Positions 60,014 to 64,000 of a DNA stretch of 64,000 nucleotides are shown here, piece after piece (position 1 is the first letter of the stretch; every line of letters starts with the position of its first letter). Position numbers and translations under genes: made by a program. The stretch is from Streptomyces sp. Je 1-332 (GTDB lineage: Bacteria > Actinomycetota > Actinomycetes > Streptomycetales > Streptomycetaceae), in assembly GCF_040730185.1 (NCBI RefSeq), contig NZ_CP160402.1:3038001-3102000 (forward strand), read 5' to 3'. Under the pieces are notes generated by a model. It was not told where the DNA came from. It made no database searches and saw nothing but the letters and a program-made list of their open reading frames with translations.

Positions 60014-61188
60014 GCGGGGGCCCCTTCCTGCGTACGGTTCTTGCGCAGCATCCACAGGAAGAACGGGCCGCCCGTCAGCGCCGTCAGGACGCCGACCGGG
60101 ATGTCCTGCGGCGCCGCGACCGTGCGCGCGGCGAGGTCGGCCGCCACCAGGAACACCGCGCCCATCAGGGCCACCACCGGCAGGAGCGCCCGGTGTGCGG
60201 CGCCGACCAGCATCCGGGCGGCGTGCGGCACCATCAGGCCGACGAAGCCGATGGCCCCGCTGTAGGCGACGAGTACGCCGGTCAGGAGCGAGGCGAGGAC
60301 GAAGACGGCGGCGCGGAAGCGGGCCGTGTCGAGTCCGAGGACGGTGGCGCCCTCCTCGCCGACCAGGAGCAGGTCGAGGGGGCGGGCGAGGGCGACGAGC
60401 AGGGCCGTGCCGAGAATGAGTGCGATACCGGGCAGCGCGAGCATGTCCCAGCGGGCGCTGCCGAGGCCGCCGAGGGTCCAGTACAGGACTTCCTTCAGGT
60501 GGTCGGCGCTGTCGGAGGTGATCAGGATCAGGCTGGTCAGGGCGGAGAGGATGTACGAGACGGCCACCCCGGAGAGGATCAGGCGGCCGGTGGCGAAGCT
60601 GCCGCCTCCTGACCTTGCCAGCGTGTAGACGACGAGGAGCGAGAGCAGGGCTCCCGCGAAGGCCGCGGCCGGGATCGTGACGGTGGTGGCCAGGCCCGCT
60701 CCCAGGCCGAAGACGCTGCCGAGGACGATGACGGCGACGGCTCCGGCGGATGCGCCGGAGGAGACGCCGAGCAGGAACGGGTCGGCCAGGGGGTTTCTCA
60801 CCAGGGCCTGGAGGACGGCGCCTATTACTGCCAGGCCTGCGCCTACGGCTGCGCCGAGCAGGACCCTTGGGAGTCTTACGTCCAGAACGATGGTGCGGAA
60901 CGGGGAAGGTTCCGCACCTCCCGTCAGGATCTCCAGGACGTCGGCGGTGGGTATGCGTACCGAGCCCAGGGCCAGGCCCGCCACGACCGCTGCCGCGAGG
61001 GCTGCGCAGAGCGCCGCGATGACTGTCGCGTAGCCCAGGCGTCTGCGGGTTCGTGCGGCCCTGGCGGGGCTCTCCCCAATCCCGCCCCTTCCCGAAACCG
61101 GGGCTCCGCCCCGGGCCCCGAACTGGTTGCCGTCAGTCACCGGCTTCGCCGAGTTCGTCCTCAAACGCCGGACGGGCTGAGATTTCAC
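60010..61188 (-). CDS. btuC: Cobalamin-type ABC transporter permease (FecCD family)
   Basis: The permease has about ten membrane helices and the FecCD/BtuC signatures VRLPRVLLGAAVGAGLAVIG, ALVRNPLADPFLLGVSSGA, GLMVPHAARML, IPVGVLTALTGGPFFLWML. GTG 61188 overlaps the binding-protein stop as GTGA. The first 45 or so residues (MKSQPVRRLRTNSAKPV then Gly/Arg-rich) are unlike the family and are encoded by two Streptomyces intergenic-type repeats, so translation may start differently or these repeats became coding. Confidence 0.88.
   Translation of the reverse strand: MKSQPVRRLRTNSAKPVTDGNQFGARGGAPVSGRGGIGESPARAARTRRRLGYATVIAALCAALAAAVVAGLALGSVRIPTADVLEILTGGAEPSPFRTIVLDVRLPRVLLGAAVGAGLAVIGAVLQALVRNPLADPFLLGVSSGASAGAVAVIVLGSVFGLGAGLATTVTIPAAAFAGALLSLLVVYTLARSGGGSFATGRLILSGVAVSYILSALTSLILITSDSADHLKEVLYWTLGGLGSARWDMLALPGIALILGTALLVALARPLDLLLVGEEGATVLGLDTARFRAAVFVLASLLTGVLVAYSGAIGFVGLMVPHAARMLVGAAHRALLPVVALMGAVFLVAADLAARTVAAPQDIPVGVLTALTGGPFFLWMLRKNRTQEGAPA
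61085..61184. repeat. Two Streptomyces intergenic repeat types inside the btuC 5' end
   Basis: gaaaccggggctccgccccg (about 61093-61112) and tcctcaaacgccggacgggc (about 61158-61177) are motifs I know to be present in many copies between genes of Streptomyces chromosomes. Here both fall within the open reading frame of btuC. Confidence 0.7.
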
Positions 61189-62135
61189 AGCTGGTCCGCC
61201 AGCTTCCCCACCGCCGCCGGGGCCCTCACCCCCACCACCGTGTCCGACAGCGGCAGTACCGCGAAGCGCTTGTGCTTGATGGCGGGGATGTCCGCCAGGA
61301 CCGGGTCGTCGAGGAGGCGCTTCTTCTTCTGGGCGACCGTCGTGCCGCCGTAGTCGAGGATCACGATCACCTCGGGCTTGCGGTCGACCACCGACTCCCA
61401 GGACGCGTCACCGAAGGACTTGTCCAGGTCGGCGAAGACGTTACGGCCGCCCGCACGCTCGATGATGTCGTTGCCGATGCCGCGGCCGCCCGCCGTGAAG
61501 GCGGTCTTGTCGCCGCTGTCGTAGACGAAGACGGGGACGGGCTTCGACTTCGCCTCCGTCTGCGCCAGTTCACGCTTCGCCGCGGTCACCCACTTCTCCG
61601 CCCGCGGCCGCACCCCGAACGTGCTGCCGACCTCGCGGACTTCCTTGTAGACGTCGTCCATCGAGACGGGCTTCTTGGCGCAGCCCTCCACGTTCAGGCG
61701 GCTCTCCACGCCTGACTTCGCGAGGGCCCCGCGGCTGCGGCCCTCGCCCGCGAGGAAGGACGACGCGTAGCCGCCGTAGACGAAGTCGGGGTTCGCGGCC
61801 AGGAGTTTCTCGTAGGAGGGGTACTCCTTGGCTAGGACGGGGGTGTCCGCGTACGCCTTCGCGTACTTCGGCAGGACCTTGTCGTCCAGGTACGCCGTGC
61901 CCGCGATGCGGTCCTCGAGACCCAGCTCCAGCATCACTTCCGTGACGTGCTGGTTCATCGTGACGGCGCGCTTCGGGGGTGCTTCGTACGTCGTCTTCAC
62001 GCCGCAGTTCGTGACCGTGTACGGGAAGCCTGGGGCCTTGGACTCCGGCTTCGAGTCGGCGCCGTCGGAGGACGAGCACGCGGCGAGCGGGGCCAGCAGG
62101 GCCGCGGCGAGCAGCAGACGTATGGGGCGGGACAT
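61185..62135 (-). CDS. btuF: Cobalamin-type ABC transporter substrate-binding lipoprotein
   Basis: The 316-residue lipoprotein has a lipobox LAACS and a type III (TroA/BtuF) binding fold: KRAVTMNQHVTEVMLELGLEDRIAGTAY, NPDFVYGGYASSF, GIGNDIIERAGGRNVFADL, PEVIVILDYGG in order. Relatives also carry siderophores, but the B12 riboswitch in its leader favours corrinoids. ATG 62135 is used since the longer frame crosses the riboswitch platform. Confidence 0.85.
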   Translation of the reverse strand: MSRPIRLLLAAALLAPLAACSSSDGADSKPESKAPGFPYTVTNCGVKTTYEAPPKRAVTMNQHVTEVMLELGLEDRIAGTAYLDDKVLPKYAKAYADTPVLAKEYPSYEKLLAANPDFVYGGYASSFLAGEGRSRGALAKSGVESRLNVEGCAKKPVSMDDVYKEVREVGSTFGVRPRAEKWVTAAKRELAQTEAKSKPVPVFVYDSGDKTAFTAGGRGIGNDIIERAGGRNVFADLDKSFGDASWESVVDRKPEVIVILDYGGTTVAQKKKRLLDDPVLADIPAIKHKRFAVLPLSDTVVGVRAPAAVGKLADQL

Positions 62136-62152
62136 GGCTGAGCTGCCTCCTC

Positions 62153-62174
62153 CAGGGGATTTCCGCGTCCCCTG
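62153..62174 (-). promoter_or_regulatory. Hairpin next to the btuF ribosome site
   Basis: cagggga/tcccctg hairpin lies between the B12 aptamer and the GGAGGAGG ribosome site of btuF and abuts it. It may be the expression platform that hides or frees the site. Confidence 0.5.
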
Positions 62175-62190
62175 CGTCGTGGGAGAAGAA

Positions 62191-62287
62191 GGCGGCAGGT
62201 CAGTTCCTGACTGCCCCACCCGCGAAGGGTGGGGTCACAGTGGCGGGACCGTGCCGGATTCGCACCGGCTTCCTGGGTCCTGCCGCC
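62191..62287 (-). promoter_or_regulatory. Cobalamin riboswitch
   Basis: On the minus strand the leader reads GGCGGCAGGA, CCAGGAAGCCGGTGCG, AATCCGGCACGGTCCCGC, CACTGTGA, then CAGTCAGGA and TGCCGCC. This contains the B12 box (GCCACTGTGA) and the closing P1 helix GGCGGCA/TGCCGCC. It controls the btuFCD operon, reducing expression when cobalamin is plentiful. Confidence 0.95.
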
Positions 62288-62317
62288 TCGAAGGTGAAGC
62301 TCAGTATGCCTGGAGGA

Positions 62318-62740
62318 TCAGTACGCCTGGACGACCTTCACCTCTTCTTCGGTGACCTCGCCGTCCACGATCCGGAAGGAGCGGAACTGGAAGTCGCCCG
62401 CGTCGTCGGTGTCGGCCGTGGAGACCAGGACGTAGTGGGCGCCCGGCTCGTTGGCGTACGAGATGTCGGTGCGCGAGGGGTAGGCCTCGGTCGCCGTGTG
62501 CGAGTGGTAGACGATCACCGGCTCCTCGTCGCGGTCGTCCATCTCGCGGTAGAGCTTGAGGAGGTCGCCCGAGTCGAACTCGTAGAACGTGGGCGAGCGT
62601 GCCGCGTTCAGCATCGGGATGAAGCGCTCGGGGCGGCCGGTTCCCTCCGGGCCCGCGACCACACCGCAGGCCTCGTCGGGGTGGTCCTGGCGCGCGTGCG
62701 CGACGATCTGGTCGTGGAGGGCCTGGGTCAGGGTCAGCAT
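62318..62740 (-). CDS. mec: JAMM/MPN metalloprotease, Mec type
   Basis: The 140-residue zinc protease has the JAMM motif HSHTATEAYPSRTD (HxH, ten residues, Asp) and the upstream Glu in DEACGVVAG. In mycobacteria Mec releases cysteine from the CysO-cysteine adduct; here it could also remove the two residues after the CysO Gly-Gly. It lies just upstream of the B12 switch and is separated from cysM-cysO by the btu operon. Function follows from family and neighbourhood. Confidence 0.9.
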   Translation of the reverse strand: MLTLTQALHDQIVAHARQDHPDEACGVVAGPEGTGRPERFIPMLNAARSPTFYEFDSGDLLKLYREMDDRDEEPVIVYHSHTATEAYPSRTDISYANEPGAHYVLVSTADTDDAGDFQFRSFRIVDGEVTEEEVKVVQAY

Positions 62741-62758
62741 GGCAGCCAGGATAAGCAG

Positions 62759-62797
62759 AAGGGCCGACCCGTACCGAAGAGTGGTACGGACCGGCCC
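62759..62797. terminator. Imperfect terminator after the amino acid permease
   Basis: ggtacgg/ccgtacc with outer gggccg/cggccc pairing and a short mismatch forms a hairpin downstream of the minus-strand permease and upstream of mec. Confidence 0.65.
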
Positions 62798-62830
62798 ACA
62801 TGCTGGGATCGAGCGGGAATGACCTGACGG

Positions 62831-64000
62831 TCAGGACTTGATCGCGTCCTGCTTGTCCGCCTCGCCACCACCCGTCGACTGCGTGTCGTTGCGCTTCTGC
62901 ATGACCAGATAGCCGACGCCGAGGATCAGCGCCCACACCGGAGCGGCGTAGAGCGAGATCCGCGCGTCCTTGTCGATGCCCATCATGACGATGACCATCG
63001 CGATGAAGGCGAGCGCGAACCAGCTCGTGAACGGAGCTCCCGGCGCACGGAAGGTGGACATCGGCAGCTCGCCGCGGTCGGCCTTGCGGCGGTACTTGAT
63101 CTGGCAGATCAGGATCATGATCCAGGCCCACATGCCGGAGATGGTCGCGAAGGAGACGACGTAGTTGAACGCCTCGCCCGGCCACTGGTAGTTGATCCAG
63201 ACGCCGACCAGCATCAGGGTCGCGGAGAAGGTGGTGCCGACCAGCGGCAGGCCGTTCTTCGTCAGCTTGGTGAAGAACTTCGGGCCCTGGCCGTTGAGCG
63301 CGAGGTCGCGCAGCATGCGGCCGGTGGAGTACATGCCCGAGTTGCAGGAGGAGAGCGCGGCCGTCAGGACGACGAAGTTGACGATCGCGGCGCCGATGCC
63401 GAGGCCCATCTCCTGGAAGGCCGCGACGAACGGCGAGACGCCCGGCTGGAACGAGGTCCACGGCACGACCGAGAGGATCATGACGAGGGCGCCGACGTAG
63501 AAGACGGCGATGCGCCACGGCACGGTGTTGATGGCCTTGGGCAGGACGGTCTTCGGGTCCTTGGACTCGCCCGCGGTGACGCCGACCAGCTCGACGGCGA
63601 GGAAGGCGAACATCACGATCTGCAGCGTCATCAGCGTGGAGCCGATGCCGTTCGGGAAGAAGCCGCCCTGGTCCCACAGGTGGGAGACGGACGCGGTGTC
63701 GCCGGCGTCGGAGAAGCCGATGGTGAGGATGCCGGCGCAGATGAGGATCATGCCGATGATCGCGGTGACCTTGACCATCGAGAACCAGAACTCGAGCTCA
63801 CCGAAGAGCTTCACGGAGATCAGGTTGGCGCCGTACAGGATGACCGTGAAGATCAGCGCGTAGGCCCATTGTGGAATGGCGTCATGTGTCCAGTACTGCA
63901 TGTACTGGGCCGCTGCCGTGACTTCCGTGATGCCGGTGACGACCCAGAAGAGCCAGTACGTCCAGCCGGTCACGTACCCGAAGAACGGGCCGATGAATTC
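62831..64000 (-). CDS. APC-family amino acid permease, 5' end outside the window
   Basis: At least 389 residues are present; the frame is open to the window edge (EFIGPFFGYVTGWTYW), so the N-terminus is missing. About ten helices remain, with FAFLAVELVGVTAGESKDPKTVLPKAIN and SSCNSGMYSTGRMLRDLALNGQGP typical of the AAT group (GabP, LysP, CycA types). It imports an amino acid with protons. A closest match to D-serine/D-alanine/glycine or GABA carriers is possible but cannot be fixed here. Confidence 0.92.
   Translation of the reverse strand, partial: EFIGPFFGYVTGWTYWLFWVVTGITEVTAAAQYMQYWTHDAIPQWAYALIFTVILYGANLISVKLFGELEFWFSMVKVTAIIGMILICAGILTIGFSDAGDTASVSHLWDQGGFFPNGIGSTLMTLQIVMFAFLAVELVGVTAGESKDPKTVLPKAINTVPWRIAVFYVGALVMILSVVPWTSFQPGVSPFVAAFQEMGLGIGAAIVNFVVLTAALSSCNSGMYSTGRMLRDLALNGQGPKFFTKLTKNGLPLVGTTFSATLMLVGVWINYQWPGEAFNYVVSFATISGMWAWIMILICQIKYRRKADRGELPMSTFRAPGAPFTSWFALAFIAMVIVMMGIDKDARISLYAAPVWALILGVGYLVMQKRNDTQSTGGGEADKQDAIKS

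Overview
The window is chromosomal DNA of a Streptomyces or very close relative. The evidence is the very high GC content with GC-rich third codon positions, purine-rich ribosome sites, frequent GTG starts, class E sortases with a LAxTG substrate, DasR-type operators in front of N-acetylglucosamine PTS genes, XRE/DUF397 regulator pairs, and copies of short repeats that I know to be abundant in Streptomyces intergenic DNA. The order glxA-cslZ at the left and nagF/nagE1/nagE2 then cysM-cysO at the right matches the gene neighbourhood I remember from S. coelicolor.

Layout. 0-4.7 kb: the 3' end of a glxA-type copper oxidase, a convergent GH6 glucanase lipoprotein, a GAF-ANTAR regulator, a class F sortase with a secreted partner, and a NagD-type HAD phosphatase. 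4.7-13.1 kb: an alkaline-phosphatase-superfamily exported enzyme, then a tightly overlapping minus-strand operon for 2-aminoethylphosphonate uptake (PhnS, V, U, T) and breakdown (phosphonatase-like HAD plus FAD oxidoreductase), with a GntR/HutC regulator upstream. 13.2-22.2 kb: a LAxTG surface protein, a 98-bp tandem repeat, a divergent ROK regulator and Gfo/Idh oxidoreductase, a UPF0303 protein, an FAH-family enzyme, a second YidC, a class E sortase and a SEC-C protein. 22.2-28.2 kb: an accessory island with lower GC: a DUF3427 helicase lacking the usual N-terminus, an ATP-binding/XRE/DUF397 regulatory set, a membrane-anchored unknown, and an SRA-domain protein with a PD-(D/E)XK-like C-terminus. 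The helicase and the SRA protein each carry a rare TTA codon. 28.4-42 kb: small secreted repeat protein, FAD monooxygenase, an octapeptide-repeat membrane protein, P450, GlxA-type AraC regulator, MFS carrier, DUF445 protein, SGNH hydrolase, DUF1707 protein and an ABC-2 exporter. 42.2-49.8 kb: a bifunctional penicillin-binding protein, SugE/Gdx under a guanidine-III riboswitch, GroES-like, DUF3618, Bcp with a Met-rich upstream ORF, a ProP-like carrier, a repeat-containing HNH nuclease and tRNA-Leu(UAG). 49.8-56.9 kb: RdgB, a lipoprotein, RNase PH and the divergent DasR-controlled nagF / nagE1-nagE2 GlcNAc PTS genes, a TIM-barrel-like unknown and an MBL hydrolase. 57.1-64 kb: a membrane-anchored MazF-like protein, a CysO/CysM cysteine pathway preceded by a Cys-containing leader peptide, a cobalamin-riboswitch-controlled BtuCDF-type transporter, the Mec-type JAMM protease that belongs with CysO, and the start-truncated end of an amino acid permease.

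The regions of most interest are the defence-like island with TTA codons (22.3-28.2 kb), the Met-rich ORF overlapping bcp, the cysteine leader plus CysO with residues beyond its Gly-Gly, the guanidine-III switch, and a 20-bp motif shared by the phosphonate operon and the neighbouring phosphatase gene. No CRISPR array, transposase, rRNA or phage module is visible.
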